Assembly: GCA_014377785.1 (NCBI GenBank)
Contig: JACMOZ010000374.1
Coordinates: 1-64,000 of the forward strand
Reading direction: 5' to 3'
DNA: 64,000 bases
From: Aeromicrobium sp.
GTDB lineage: Bacteria > Actinomycetota > Actinomycetes > Propionibacteriales > Nocardioidaceae
Position numbers and translations under genes: made by a program. Positions 12,381 through 22,447 of this stretch are shown here, piece after piece. A model generated the notes under the pieces. That model was not told the DNA's origin and did no database searches. It saw nothing but the letters and a program-made list of their open reading frames with translations. Numbering within the stretch: position 1 is the first letter of the stretch; the number at the start of each line of letters is the position of its first letter.

Positions 12381-13631
12381 TCAGGTTGTGCGGCCGTGCC
12401 ACTGCAGCAGCAACAATGATGCATCGTCGACAAGAGGCCCTTGCTGATGTGCGAACAGTTCTCGCACGACACGCCGCATGGTCTCGGGCGCGGCCAGACC
12501 ACCGGCAAGGTGGCGAATGACGAGTTCGGCGAGCCGGTCGATGCCGAAGGACTCCCCATTGGGTGAACGTGCATCGACCACTCCATCGGTGTAGAGCAGG
12601 ATCTGGTCACCCGGTTCAAGTTGTTCGTTGCCGACTGGCACCGGCTGGGAGTCCCGCAAATAGCCCAAACCCAAGGGCGGCCTTGGATCGAGGTGAAGGG
12701 TCTTGACGAATTTGCCGTCGCGCAACAACAGCGGTTCGTGATGACCGCCGTTCACCCATCGCAGCAGTCCGGAGTCGGTGTCAAGCTGGGCCAGCACCGC
12801 GGTGCTGAACACCTCGTCCCCCAGCCCCGTGAGCAGCGCCTCGTCGATGCCGTGCATGGTTTCAACCAATGAGAGCCCTGCGCGGCGAGAGTTGCGGTAG
12901 GAAGCGACCGCCAGCACGGCGCATTGCGCACTCTGTAGTCCGTGGCCCATACCGTCGAAGACCGCGACGTGAGTGATCCCGGCATCGACGGCGTAGTCGA
13001 TCGTGTCACCGGCCACTTGATAGGCGGGTTCGAGAACAGCGGCGACAGCGACGGCGCTGGTGGCGACGGTCAGCGGCGGCAGCAGCGACCACTGGATCTC
13101 CGCGGCCAGACTCATCTCCCGGCGCCTGCGCAGCCGAACCAAAGTATCGCCATACAAGGTCTTGGCCGACAGCAGTTCGGCCGTCAGCGAGGCCAACCGT
13201 GCGAGCAGTGCCGACAGCAGTCCATCCTCCAGCGCGGCGCTGTCAATGATTGTTACGCCCAGCACGCCGAAGCGCTCGGTGCCAACCAGCAGCGGCAACC
13301 ATACGCAGGTGCCGTCAATGTCGGCCTCCTGGATGTGCGTTTCGAACGTCTGGAACGCCCGCCCGGCCAGAGTCGACTCAACGTCGAGGGAAGCAGGCTT
13401 CGCGCCGTCGCCGAGCTCACTTGGCCCGACAAACGGCACCAGAACCTGTTGGCGCAGGTCGGCGAGGTAGGCGATCGCGCCCCGCGCCCCCATGGTCCGC
13501 GCGCAGCGATCGATCAGTCCGGCCAACTCGTATGGGGCGGCCAGGCGCGCGTCCGCATGGAGCGCCTCCAGCGCCTGAGCGGGGGCGACGTCAAGGTTGC
13601 CAAGTGCGGTTTCCCCTCGCGGTTCGCTCAT
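12381..13631 (-). CDS. SpoIIE/PP2C-type serine phosphatase with N-terminal GAF-like domain
   Basis: EIQWSLLPP, VAGDTIDYAVDAGITHVAVFDGMGHGLQSA, WVNGGHHEPLLLR, LLYTDGVVDARSPNGESFG. Confidence 0.88.
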   Translation of the reverse strand: MSEPRGETALGNLDVAPAQALEALHADARLAAPYELAGLIDRCARTMGARGAIAYLADLRQQVLVPFVGPSELGDGAKPASLDVESTLAGRAFQTFETHIQEADIDGTCVWLPLLVGTERFGVLGVTIIDSAALEDGLLSALLARLASLTAELLSAKTLYGDTLVRLRRRREMSLAAEIQWSLLPPLTVATSAVAVAAVLEPAYQVAGDTIDYAVDAGITHVAVFDGMGHGLQSAQCAVLAVASYRNSRRAGLSLVETMHGIDEALLTGLGDEVFSTAVLAQLDTDSGLLRWVNGGHHEPLLLRDGKFVKTLHLDPRPPLGLGYLRDSQPVPVGNEQLEPGDQILLYTDGVVDARSPNGESFGIDRLAELVIRHLAGGLAAPETMRRVVRELFAHQQGPLVDDASLLLLQWHGRTT

Positions 13632-13676
13632 GTTTGTACACTACGCGGACTGGATATTTCTACGGACGGATCAACA

Positions 13677-14111
13677 ATGGCAAAGACTCTTTACACGGCG
13701 CAGGCTCATGTCGACGGTGGCCGAGCCGATGGGCATGGACGGACTTCCGATGGCAGCGTCGAGGTTGACTTTCGCTCGCCTACGGAAATGGGAGGAGATG
13801 GTGGTGGGACAAACCCCGAACAGCTCTTTGCCCTTGGCTACGCCGGTTGCTTCTCCAGCTCCCTCGCCCGGGCGGCTCAGCGAAAAAAGGTGGATCCCGG
13901 GTCGATTTCGATCGATTCCAAGGTCATGTTGATGCCGGCCGAGGGGGGCGGTTTTAAGCTTGGGGTGACTCTCGATGTCACCCTGACCGGGGTGGCGGAC
14001 GCGGACGCCGCAGTCGAGTTTGTCCGAGCCGCACACCAAGTGTGCCCATACTCCAACGCTACCAGGGGCAATATCGATGTCGCCCTGACCGCGAATGGGC
14101 AGGCCGTGTAG
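13677..14111 (+). CDS. OsmC/Ohr-family organic hydroperoxide resistance protein
   Basis: GTNPEQLFALGYAGCFSSSL and HQVCPYSNATRGNIDV: the two conserved Cys motifs of Ohr. Confidence 0.9.
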   Translation: MAKTLYTAQAHVDGGRADGHGRTSDGSVEVDFRSPTEMGGDGGGTNPEQLFALGYAGCFSSSLARAAQRKKVDPGSISIDSKVMLMPAEGGGFKLGVTLDVTLTGVADADAAVEFVRAAHQVCPYSNATRGNIDVALTANGQAV

Positions 14112-14175
14112 CGGGGGCACCCAGCCGTTATTCTGACAAGACCACGTTCCACAGATCAAGGACCCCGAAAACCTC

Positions 14176-15726
14176 ATGTTCGACAACTTGCAAGACCGCC
14201 TGCAATCCGCGTTCAAGAACCTGCGTGGCAAGGGCAGGCTCTCCGAAGCCGACATTGATGCGACGGCGGCTGAAATCCGCGTGGCCTTGCTCGAGGCGGA
14301 CGTCGCGTTGCCCGTCGTCAAAGAATTTGTCGCCAACGTCAAGGAACGTGCGCGCGGCGCCGAGGTCAGCAGCGCGCTCAACCCTGCCCAACAAGTTATC
14401 AAGATCGTCAACGATGAACTCGTGTCGATCCTCGGTGGTGAGACACGTCGGCTGAACTATTCCAAAAACCCGCCGACCGTCATCATGCTCGCCGGCCTCC
14501 AGGGCGCGGGCAAGACAACTCTCGCCGGCAAGCTCGGATTGTGGCTCAAGAGCCAGAACAAATCGCCGATGCTGGTGGCAGCGGACCTTCAGCGGCCCAA
14601 TGCCGTCCAGCAACTCCAGGTCGTCGGCAAGCAGGCCGGCGTCACGGTGTTCGCCCCCGAACCCGGCAACGGTGTCGGCAACCCGGTTGAGGTCGCCCGG
14701 GCTGCGATCAAGGAAGCCAACCGCACACTCCACGACGTGGTCATCGTCGACACCGCCGGACGCCTCGGCATTGACGAAGAACTCATGAAGCAGGCTTCCG
14801 ACATCCGTGACGCGGTCGATCCCGATGAGGTGCTCTACGTCGTCGACGCGATGATCGGCCAGGACGCCGTCCAGACGGCGATGGCTTTCCTCGAAGGTGT
14901 CAACTTCACCGGCGTCGTGTTGTCCAAGCTCGACGGGGATGCCCGTGGCGGTGCGGCTCTGTCGGTGTCCTCGGTCACCGGTCGCCAGATCATGTTCGCC
15001 TCCAACGGCGAAAAGCTTACCGATTTCGACGTCTTCCATCCCGACCGTATGGCCGGGCGAATCCTCGACATGGGCGACATGATGACGCTCATCGAACAGG
15101 CCGAGAAGGTCTTGGATGCCGAGGAAGCGCAAAAGGCCGCCGACAAGCTGACGGGGGGGTCGTTCACACTTCAGGACTTCCTCAAGCAAATGGAAGCCAT
15201 GGCCAAAATGGGCTCGATGACCAAAATCATGGGCATGATCCCGGGCATGGGCCAGTTCAAGGAACAGCTTGAGAACTTCGATGACCGTGAGGTCGACCGG
15301 ATCAAAGCGATCATCTTGTCCATGACGCCGGCCGAGCGCGACAACCCCAAGATGATCGACGGCTCACGTCGTACCCGCATCTCCAACGGCTCGGGGACCC
15401 AGGTCAAGGACGTCAACCAACTCGTCGACCGTTTCTTCGACGCCCGCAAAATGATGCAGCAGATGGCCAAAGGCGGCGGTGTGCCCGGTATGCCGGGGAT
15501 GCCTGGCCTTCCCGGTGCCGGCCGCCGCCCCGTTGCCAAGCAGCAGCCCAAGAACAAGAAGGGCAAACGCGTCTCGGGCAACCCGGCCAAGCGTGCGCTC
15601 GAAGCCAAGGGCGAAACCGGCAAGACTCCCACTGGGGGAGCGGGGGCTTTTGGTTTCCCTGGCTCTGGGCAAGGGGGAGGCGCCGGCGATTTCGAACTCC
15701 CCAAGGAACTCAGAGACCTGATGTAA
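14176..15726 (+). CDS. ffh: Signal recognition particle protein Ffh
   Basis: GLQGAGKTTLAGKL, DTAGRLGIDEELM, Met-rich M domain (MGMIPGMGQFKEQL). Confidence 0.97.
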   Translation: MFDNLQDRLQSAFKNLRGKGRLSEADIDATAAEIRVALLEADVALPVVKEFVANVKERARGAEVSSALNPAQQVIKIVNDELVSILGGETRRLNYSKNPPTVIMLAGLQGAGKTTLAGKLGLWLKSQNKSPMLVAADLQRPNAVQQLQVVGKQAGVTVFAPEPGNGVGNPVEVARAAIKEANRTLHDVVIVDTAGRLGIDEELMKQASDIRDAVDPDEVLYVVDAMIGQDAVQTAMAFLEGVNFTGVVLSKLDGDARGGAALSVSSVTGRQIMFASNGEKLTDFDVFHPDRMAGRILDMGDMMTLIEQAEKVLDAEEAQKAADKLTGGSFTLQDFLKQMEAMAKMGSMTKIMGMIPGMGQFKEQLENFDDREVDRIKAIILSMTPAERDNPKMIDGSRRTRISNGSGTQVKDVNQLVDRFFDARKMMQQMAKGGGVPGMPGMPGLPGAGRRPVAKQQPKNKKGKRVSGNPAKRALEAKGETGKTPTGGAGAFGFPGSGQGGGAGDFELPKELRDLM

Positions 15727-15802
15727 CTCGGTCGCCTCATGCGTCACATCCGTAACGCGTGTCGTGACGGCCGAAAAGGTTTTTGCAAATTACTCTTGAC
15801 AC

Positions 15803-16408
15803 ATGGCCAATCGTTCACCTTCCCGCCGCCGTCAACGCCACGTACGAGTGACTGTGGCGGTGGGCATCCTTGTCGTGGCCACAGTTGTCGCCGTTTCCGC
15901 GCTCCTCGTTCAGTCGGTCATCTGGCTGAGCGTCGCAGTTGTAGTCACGCTCGTTGGCGGTATTTCCGCGACGCGGATCGTCTACACCGAAATGCTGCAG
16001 GACCGTCGTGAAAGTGCGGCGCAACGAGCCCGCCTCGCCGATGGCAACCGAACGTCGTCGGTTGCGCTGTCCCGCGAAAACATCGCCTTTGCCGAAGCCA
16101 TGAGCCGCAAGGTCAAGGGTCGCGATAAGTCGATCAACGAACTCGAAGGCACCATTCGCCTTGCTGAGAAGCGCGCTTCCATCGCTGAGCACCGCGCTCG
16201 CCATGAAGCAGCCGGCGCCAAGGAAGCCAACTTTGCGCTCGCCGAACTCCAGCAGCGGGTCCAGGACGCCAAGGCCGAACTGGTCGACGAACTCGCCGTC
16301 TGGGAAGGCGCCGAATTCGACACCGTCATAGACCTGATGACTTGGGAAGAGCGGGTCATGACCAAGGGCGAGCTTGCCACTTTGAGAGAAGAGAAGAAGC
16401 GCGCCTGA
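15803..16408 (+). CDS. Hypothetical membrane-anchored coiled-coil protein
   Basis: 201 aa; two hydrophobic segments then a long charged helical region. Confidence 0.6.
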   Translation: MANRSPSRRRQRHVRVTVAVGILVVATVVAVSALLVQSVIWLSVAVVVTLVGGISATRIVYTEMLQDRRESAAQRARLADGNRTSSVALSRENIAFAEAMSRKVKGRDKSINELEGTIRLAEKRASIAEHRARHEAAGAKEANFALAELQQRVQDAKAELVDELAVWEGAEFDTVIDLMTWEERVMTKGELATLREEKKRA

Positions 16409-16420
16409 CCCCTCCCGCTT

Positions 16421-16492
16421 CGCTGGTCGCTGGTTGGTGAGGCCGCCGCTTTCGCTGGTTGAGGAGCCGAGGTACGAGGCGTCTCAACCAAG
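16421..16492. repeat. REP-like palindromic element
   Basis: cgctggtcgctggttggtgagg...cgctggttgaggagccgaggtacgaggcgtctcaacca; inverted arms TGGTTGAG (16456-16463) / CTCAACCA (16483-16490). Confidence 0.6.
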
Positions 16493-16622
16493 AATATTTC
16501 CTGAATTTCCGGTGATTCTTGCGGACAGCGGTCTTGCCCTGGGCCATTTTTAGGCGTAGACCCGAACATGTGTTCGAGGATGTTGGTGGGTTGAGGTTGA
16601 CGGCATCGCCGAGTGCGATCGC

Positions 16623-17865
16623 GTGATTCGTGTCGCTCAGGCTCGTCAGGCTCGTCAGGCTCGTCAGGCTCAATTGACTTCTCATCTGTATGACAAGCGC
16701 CTCGAGTTGGGTCGCACGAGGCCGGCGTTTCGGATTGAGGCCGGCAGGGTCGCCCAATCGGTCATTGGCGAAGTAGCGATGGCCCGCCAAATTTCTGCTT
16801 CGGCGGCGGCCAACCAGTTCGGTTTCGCTCTGGGGCTTCGTGCAATGCCCGAAACCACCAAAGCATTCGCGACGGGATCTATTTCCGATCGTGTTGCCAA
16901 AGCTGTTGTCGATGAGGTCGGCGGACTCTCACCCGATGATGCCAATTCAGTTGATTTCGACCTTGCGCCCAACCTGCCGATGATGAGTGCGAAGCGTGCC
17001 GGTGCCGCTGCCCGCAAACTGGTCCTTCAGGTCGATCCTCACGCTTCCCGGCATGCCGCCAACACAGCTCGCCGTGACCGGCACATCTCGATCCATGTGC
17101 TGCCCCATTCGATGGCCTCAATCTCCATGCGGATCCCCGCCGCCCAAGCCGTCGCGGTCTACACGGCGCTCGACTTACAGGGCGGTCGACACCATTGCCC
17201 AGGGACTCAAATATGAGGGCGACTCCCGCACGGCCTCTCAGATTATGTGTGACACCGCCGTTGAGAGGATCACAGGCCAGAAGTATGCCGACGACATCGC
17301 AGTCGAGATCGGCATCCTCATGACGCCGAAGTCTTTGCTCGGGGACGAAGATGTTCCTGCGATGCTTACCGGTTATGGCCCTGTCCCGGCAGCTATCGCG
17401 CGCCAGTTGGCCACCGGCTCGAAGGCGTGGCTACGCCGACTCTTCACCGACCCGATGACCGGCAACCTCGTTGATCGTGACAAAACCCGGCGTCGTTTCG
17501 ATGGACCGTTGGCAGGGTTTGTCCGTGACCGCGACCAACAATGCAGCCGGCCCTACTGTGATTGCCGGATCCGTGACATCGACCACCAACAGGCTTTCAA
17601 CGGTTCCAATACGACCGCCGACAACGCCCAAGGTTTGTGCAAGCGTTCTCACACCACGAAACATTTACCTGGTTGGCGAGTCGACAACAGCATGCATGGC
17701 ACCGTCTGGACTACCCCGACCGGCCACACCTACACCTCCACACGTCCCGACCTCAACGGTTACGGCCCCAAACGGCACGTCCCCAACATCCTGGACACCG
17801 AATCCGCCCTCGGACACCGCCTCAGCAAACTCCTCGCCAAACCCAGCCTCCGCCGCCGCCAATAA
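16623..17865 (+). pseudogene. DUF222-HNH endonuclease gene, frameshifted
   Basis: DUF222-like N-terminal part in frame of ORF 16623-17216; HNH part (QCSRPYCDCRIRDIDHQQAFNGSNTTADNAQGLCKRSHTTKHLPGW) in frame of ORF 16987-17865; switch near 17165-17190. Confidence 0.75.
16635..16672 (+). repeat. 9-bp tandem repeat (GCTCGTCAG)
   Basis: gctcag-gctcgtcag-gctcgtcag-gctcgtcag-gctcaa; encodes ARQ repeats. Confidence 0.9.
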
Positions 17866-18049
17866 GCGGTCGTGTCGTGCCGATCGACGCGGACCTTTCG
17901 CTATGTCCGTGCCCTGTGTGGAGAAGGAAACGCGCCTGTCGGGCCGCCACGGACTTACCCGGGCCACTATATCGGCGCAGTGGTCGAAGTGGGCGCATTG
18001 CACCGTTCGGCGATTGACGCGCGGGACCCTCCGCATAGAGAGTGGCTTT

Positions 18050-18583
18050 ATGGGGTCTCAACTACTTGTCGTCGTGATGGGAATTACCGGAGTCGGCAAG
18101 TCGGCTGTCGGCCACGAACTGGCAGACCGTTTTGGCCTGGACTATGCAGACGGCGACGACTTCCACTCCGAAGCCAACATCCACAAAATGGCGGCGGGCC
18201 ATCCGTTGACCGACGAGGACCGCTGGCCTTGGCTTCACACCATCGGCGGCTGGCTCGCCGAGCACGATCAGTCGGGCGGCGTGATGAGCTGTTCGGCCCT
18301 CAAGCGGGTCTACCGGGACATACTCGTCGAAGCCGCACCGCGTACGGCGTTTCTGCACCTGTACGGCGACCACGACCTGATTCGATCGCGCATCGAAAAC
18401 CGCAAGGACCACTTCATGCCGGCCTCCCTCCTGGCTTCGCAAGAAGAAATTCTCGAAGGACTCGCAATCGACGAAAATGGTTTCGCCATAGACATCACGC
18501 CATCGGTGGCCGAAATAGTCGACGCCTTCCTGATGAAGGCCGGCATCGACAAGACTGGCCTCGCCGGTAAGGACGAATCATGA
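18050..18583 (+). CDS. gntK: Gluconokinase
   Basis: VVMGITGVGKSAVGHELADRFGLDYADGDDFHSEANIHKMAAGHPLTDEDRWPWL. Confidence 0.92.
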   Translation: MGSQLLVVVMGITGVGKSAVGHELADRFGLDYADGDDFHSEANIHKMAAGHPLTDEDRWPWLHTIGGWLAEHDQSGGVMSCSALKRVYRDILVEAAPRTAFLHLYGDHDLIRSRIENRKDHFMPASLLASQEEILEGLAIDENGFAIDITPSVAEIVDAFLMKAGIDKTGLAGKDES

Positions 18584-19962
18584 TCGCCACCTCAATCATG
18601 TTCGCCGACCCGCCCGTTGTGCAGCCCACGGCTGGAACAGGCCAACTCGTCACCGCTGCCCTTGTCGGCATTGCCGTCATCATCGCGCTCATCACCTTCG
18701 TCAAGTTGCATCCGTTCCTGAGCCTCAGCATCGGTTCCCTTGTCGTCGGCGCGATTGCCAACAGGCAACTCGCTGACGTTGTCCTGAGCTTCAGCAATGG
18801 AGTGGGCGCGACCGTCGCGAGCGTCGGTACCCTGATCGCCCTTGGCGCGATGTTCGGCAAACTGCTCGCCGACTCCGGGGGCGCCGACGAAATCGTCGAC
18901 ACCATCGTTGGCAAGTCCAGCGAACGAGCGCTGCCCTGGGCCATGGCCGGCATCGGCGCCCTCATAGGCCTGCCGATGTTCTTCGAGATCGGTGTCGTCT
19001 TGTTGATGCCGGTGATTTTCCTGGTTGCCAAGCGTTCGGGACTTTCGCTGATCAGCATTGGTATCCCCGCACTGGCGGGACTGTCGGCGATGCACGGCTT
19101 CGTCCCTCCGCACCCCGGCCCCCTTGTCGCGGTCGACGCGTTGAATGCCGATCTCGGTCTCACTCTCGGTATGGGCATCCTCGTGGCAATCCCGACGATC
19201 ATCGTCTCCGGTCCGCTGTTCGCCCGTGTTGCCAGCCGCTGGGTCGACGTGACAACACCGGGCCTGTTTGACACTGTCGAAAAGCGTGAGCAACGCCCAA
19301 CCTTCGGCATCACCGTTGCGACGGTGCTGCTCCCCGTGGTGCTGATGATGGCCAAAGCCCTTGCGGATGTAGTCATCGACGACGACGGCAGCACCATTCA
19401 ACAAGTGCTCGACTTCATCGGCACACCGTTCATCGCACTATTGCTCGCGGTGTTGGTGGCGATGTTCACGCTCGGACGCGGAGCCGGCATGACACGAGCC
19501 GAGATCACCACAACAGTTGAAAAGTCCTTGCCGCCCATCGCTGGCATCCTGCTCATCGTGGCCGCCGGCGGCGGTTTCAAGCAGACCCTTGTCGACACCG
19601 GCATCGCTCAGGTCATCACCGACTTCGTCCAGAACAGCGGAGTGTCCGTACTCCTGCTGGCCTGGGTGGTGGCGGTACTTATTCGCCTCGCGACAGGTTC
19701 GGCGACGGTCGCGACAATCACTGCGGCGGGAATCATGGCCCCCGTGGCCGGCAATCTCGCGACCGGCGAGGTTTCACTGCTGGTGCTCGCGATCGGAGCC
19801 GGCTCGCTGTTCTTCTCCCATGTCAACGATGCCGGCTTCTGGCTGGTCAAGGAATATTTCGGCCTCAGCGTCGGCCAAACGCTCAAGTCGTGGTCGTTGA
19901 TGGAGACGGTTCTGTCAATCAGCGGACTGCTGATGGTGTTGCTGCTCAACCTGGCGATTTAG
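18580..19962 (+). CDS. gntP: Gluconate:H+ symporter (GntP family)
   Basis: 460 aa polytopic; HGFVPPHPGPLVAVDAL, ALRLATGSATVATITAAG-like motif; 4-nt overlap with gntK. Confidence 0.92.
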   Translation: MIATSIMFADPPVVQPTAGTGQLVTAALVGIAVIIALITFVKLHPFLSLSIGSLVVGAIANRQLADVVLSFSNGVGATVASVGTLIALGAMFGKLLADSGGADEIVDTIVGKSSERALPWAMAGIGALIGLPMFFEIGVVLLMPVIFLVAKRSGLSLISIGIPALAGLSAMHGFVPPHPGPLVAVDALNADLGLTLGMGILVAIPTIIVSGPLFARVASRWVDVTTPGLFDTVEKREQRPTFGITVATVLLPVVLMMAKALADVVIDDDGSTIQQVLDFIGTPFIALLLAVLVAMFTLGRGAGMTRAEITTTVEKSLPPIAGILLIVAAGGGFKQTLVDTGIAQVITDFVQNSGVSVLLLAWVVAVLIRLATGSATVATITAAGIMAPVAGNLATGEVSLLVLAIGAGSLFFSHVNDAGFWLVKEYFGLSVGQTLKSWSLMETVLSISGLLMVLLLNLAI

Positions 19963-20086
19963 ACATACGACGGAGTCAATATCGAGGGCACCCACGACAG
20001 TGTTCTGGCCGCGGGGGAGCCTACGAACGCCTCTACGCCTCGCAGTTTTCCGGTTCCATCGCCTGACGTCATACAGAATGGGGTCC

Positions 20087-20857
20087 ATGGACCACGTTCT
20101 TTATGACCTCGCAGACAGCGTCTGCACGATCACGCTCAACAAGCCCGCGAGTCGCAATGCCGTGGACGGGCCGATGGCAGCCGAATTGAAAGCGGCCTTC
20201 GAGCGTTTCGAAGCCGATGACGATCTTGAAGTCGCCGTGTTGACCGGTGCGGGCGGCAATTTTTGCTCGGGGGCCGATCTCACCGCGGTCAACGACCCGT
20301 CCCGGCGCCACATACTCGATCCTCAAGGCGGCGGGAGCGGACCGATGGGCCCAAGCCGGATGGCGTTGTCGAAGCCGCTCATAGCCGCGGTCCCGGGTTA
20401 TGCGGTTGCCGGTGGCCTCGAACTTGCACTCCTCGCGGACCTGCGGATTGTCGAGGAAGACGCCGCCCTCGGCGTGTCCTGCCGCCGATGGGGAGTGCCG
20501 CTTATCGACGGTGGGACCGTTCGCCTGCCTCGCATCGTCGGGATGGGCCGTGCGCTCGACCTCATACTCACCGGGCGACCTGTCGGCGCACACGAAGCGT
20601 TGCAAATGGGGCTGGCCAACCGGGTGGTGCCGATCGGTGAGTCCCTCTCCGCGGCACAAAAGCTCGCCGCATCCATCGCCGCATTCCCGCAAGGCTGCAT
20701 GCTGGCTGACAGGGCGTCGGCTTATGGCCAATGGGATCTGCCTCTCGACGAGGCGTTGCGCGCCGAAGGGGCCGCTGGGGTGCCGATCGTCTTTGCCGAA
20801 GGCGCCCGTGGAGCTGGGCAATTTGCAGACGGAGCGGGACGCCACGGTACGTTTTGA
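20087..20857 (+). CDS. Enoyl-CoA hydratase/isomerase family protein
   Basis: LTGAGGNFCSGADLTAV, KPLIAAVPGYAVAGGLELALLADLRI, FADGAGRHGTF. Confidence 0.9.
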   Translation: MDHVLYDLADSVCTITLNKPASRNAVDGPMAAELKAAFERFEADDDLEVAVLTGAGGNFCSGADLTAVNDPSRRHILDPQGGGSGPMGPSRMALSKPLIAAVPGYAVAGGLELALLADLRIVEEDAALGVSCRRWGVPLIDGGTVRLPRIVGMGRALDLILTGRPVGAHEALQMGLANRVVPIGESLSAAQKLAASIAAFPQGCMLADRASAYGQWDLPLDEALRAEGAAGVPIVFAEGARGAGQFADGAGRHGTF

Positions 20858-21030
20858 TCCGGCCCGATTGGAGCCTGCGGCTGCATTCTGGCAGAATGAC
20901 CCATTGCGTCTGAATCATCATCGGCCCTCTCATCCGGAGGTGTGTCAGATCCATCGATTTCGCCGCGTCCGCGTCCCCACACGGGCAGGCAAATCACCAA
21001 CCACAAGTTCTTAAGGGAGACACCACACAA

Positions 21031-21624
21031 GTGGCAGTCAAAATTCGTTTGAAGCGTATGGGCAAGATCCGTACGCCGTTCTACCGCATCGTTGTCGCCG
21101 ACTCGCGCACCAAGCGCGACGGCCGTGTCATCGAAGAGATCGGCACCTACAACCCCAAGGCTGATCCGTCGGTCATCACCGTTGTGTCCGATCGGGCGCA
21201 GTACTGGCTCGGCGTCGGCGCACAGCCGACCGAAGCCGTCACTGCTCTGCTCAAGCTCACCGGCGACTGGGAAACCTTCTCCGGCGAAAAGCAGACACGC
21301 ACCCTCGAGGTTGCCGCTCCCAAGCGCGACAAGGCCGAAATCTTCGACGAAGCGCTGAAGGCACTCCACGCCGGAGAGTCCAGCAAGTCGGACGCGACGA
21401 CCAAGAAGGCCGCCGCCAAGAAGACCGCCAAGAAGGCCGAAGAGCCCAACGCCGAAGACAAGCCAGCGGTAACCCCGAAGGCTGAAAAGAAGGTCGAAGA
21501 GCCCAAGGTCGAAGACAAGCCAGCGGTAACCCCGAAGGCTGAAAAGAAGGTCGAAGAGCCCAAGGTCGAAGAAGCCAAGGCCGAAGAGGCTGCTGCTGAC
21601 GCTTCCACAGATGCAAAGGCCTGA
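21031..21624 (+). CDS. rpsP: 30S ribosomal protein S16 with Lys/Glu/Ala-rich C-terminal extension
   Basis: [47 protein letters not shown]; long repetitive tail. Confidence 0.96.
   Translation: MAVKIRLKRMGKIRTPFYRIVVADSRTKRDGRVIEEIGTYNPKADPSVITVVSDRAQYWLGVGAQPTEAVTALLKLTGDWETFSGEKQTRTLEVAAPKRDKAEIFDEALKALHAGESSKSDATTKKAAAKKTAKKAEEPNAEDKPAVTPKAEKKVEEPKVEDKPAVTPKAEKKVEEPKVEEAKAEEAAADASTDAKA
21439..21567 (+). repeat. 57-bp tandem repeat inside the rpsP extension
   Basis: gaagagcccaacgccgaagacaagccagcggtaaccccgaaggctgaaaagaaggtc, repeated at 21496-21552, partial third copy. Confidence 0.93.
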
Positions 21625-21626
21625 TC

Positions 21627-21878
21627 TTGGCAACGCACATTGACGACGTCATCGAACATCTCGTTGCCGGCATCGTGGAGCATCCCGAGGATGTGGATGT
21701 ATCGGCCAAGCAAGGACGTCATGGCGAACTCTTCGAAGTGCGTGTGCACCCCGAAGACCTCGGCAAGGTCATCGGCCGTCAGGGCCGCACAGCGACGGCG
21801 ATCCGTAAGGTCGTCAACGCGGTTGCCGGCCAAGGCGGGGCACGCATCGACTTTGTCGATGTGGACCGCCGCTCTTAA
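21627..21878 (+). CDS. khpA: KH-domain RNA-binding protein (YlqC/KhpA-like)
   Basis: VRVHPEDLGKVIGRQGRTATAIRKVVNAVAG; TTG start; between rpsP and rimM. Confidence 0.9.
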   Translation: MATHIDDVIEHLVAGIVEHPEDVDVSAKQGRHGELFEVRVHPEDLGKVIGRQGRTATAIRKVVNAVAGQGGARIDFVDVDRRS

Positions 21879-21884
21879 GAAATC

Positions 21885-22445
21885 ATGAAGGTCGTCATCG
21901 GCCGCATCGGCCGTGCCCATGGCATCCGAGGCGAACTGAACGTCGACATACGCACAGACGAGCCCGAGCGCAGATTCGCTCCGGGCTCGTCTGTCGTTTA
22001 TGACGGTGGCCGGCTGATCATCACGACCGCTCGTCATCACAGTGGGCGACTGGTCGTTCGCTTCAAGGGCTTCGATGACCGCAACGCGGCAGAAACCCTC
22101 CACGGCAAGGTGCTCGAACTCGAGGTTGACGCCGACGAGCTGCCCGAAGACCCCGAGGAGTTCTACGACCACCAGTTGGTCGGACTCGAAGTGCGGGCCG
22201 GCGACCGGGTTATCGGCAAGGTCGCAGAGTTGATCCACATGCCCGCGCAAGACACCCTCGCCATCGAGACGGAGTCGGGCGAAATCCTCGTGCCGTTCGT
22301 CCTCGACCTCGTGCCGGAAGTCGATTTGCGCGCGGGATTCCTGCGGATCGCCGACGTGCCCGGTCTCATCAACCCCGACGACGCCGAGAACACCGCGTCC
22401 GACATTGCCGCGTCCGACATTGCTGGGCTGGACGAGCAGAGCTGA
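21885..22445 (+). CDS. rimM: Ribosome maturation factor RimM
   Basis: [30 protein letters not shown]-barrel [13 protein letters not shown]. Confidence 0.95.
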   Translation: MKVVIGRIGRAHGIRGELNVDIRTDEPERRFAPGSSVVYDGGRLIITTARHHSGRLVVRFKGFDDRNAAETLHGKVLELEVDADELPEDPEEFYDHQLVGLEVRAGDRVIGKVAELIHMPAQDTLAIETESGEILVPFVLDLVPEVDLRAGFLRIADVPGLINPDDAENTASDIAASDIAGLDEQS

Positions 22446-22447
22446 CC

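Noticed and set aside
16635-16672. Short direct repeats as a CRISPR array
   Set aside because: 9-bp units are contiguous with no spacers and lie in coding sequence.
19037-19050. CGGGACTTTCGCTG in gntP as a DosR-like box
   Set aside because: Inside coding sequence, no second half-site, no promoter context; shows that half-sites occur by chance.
21439-21567. 57-bp repeats as a CRISPR or mobile repeat
   Set aside because: In-frame with rpsP and contiguous, so a protein-level tandem repeat.
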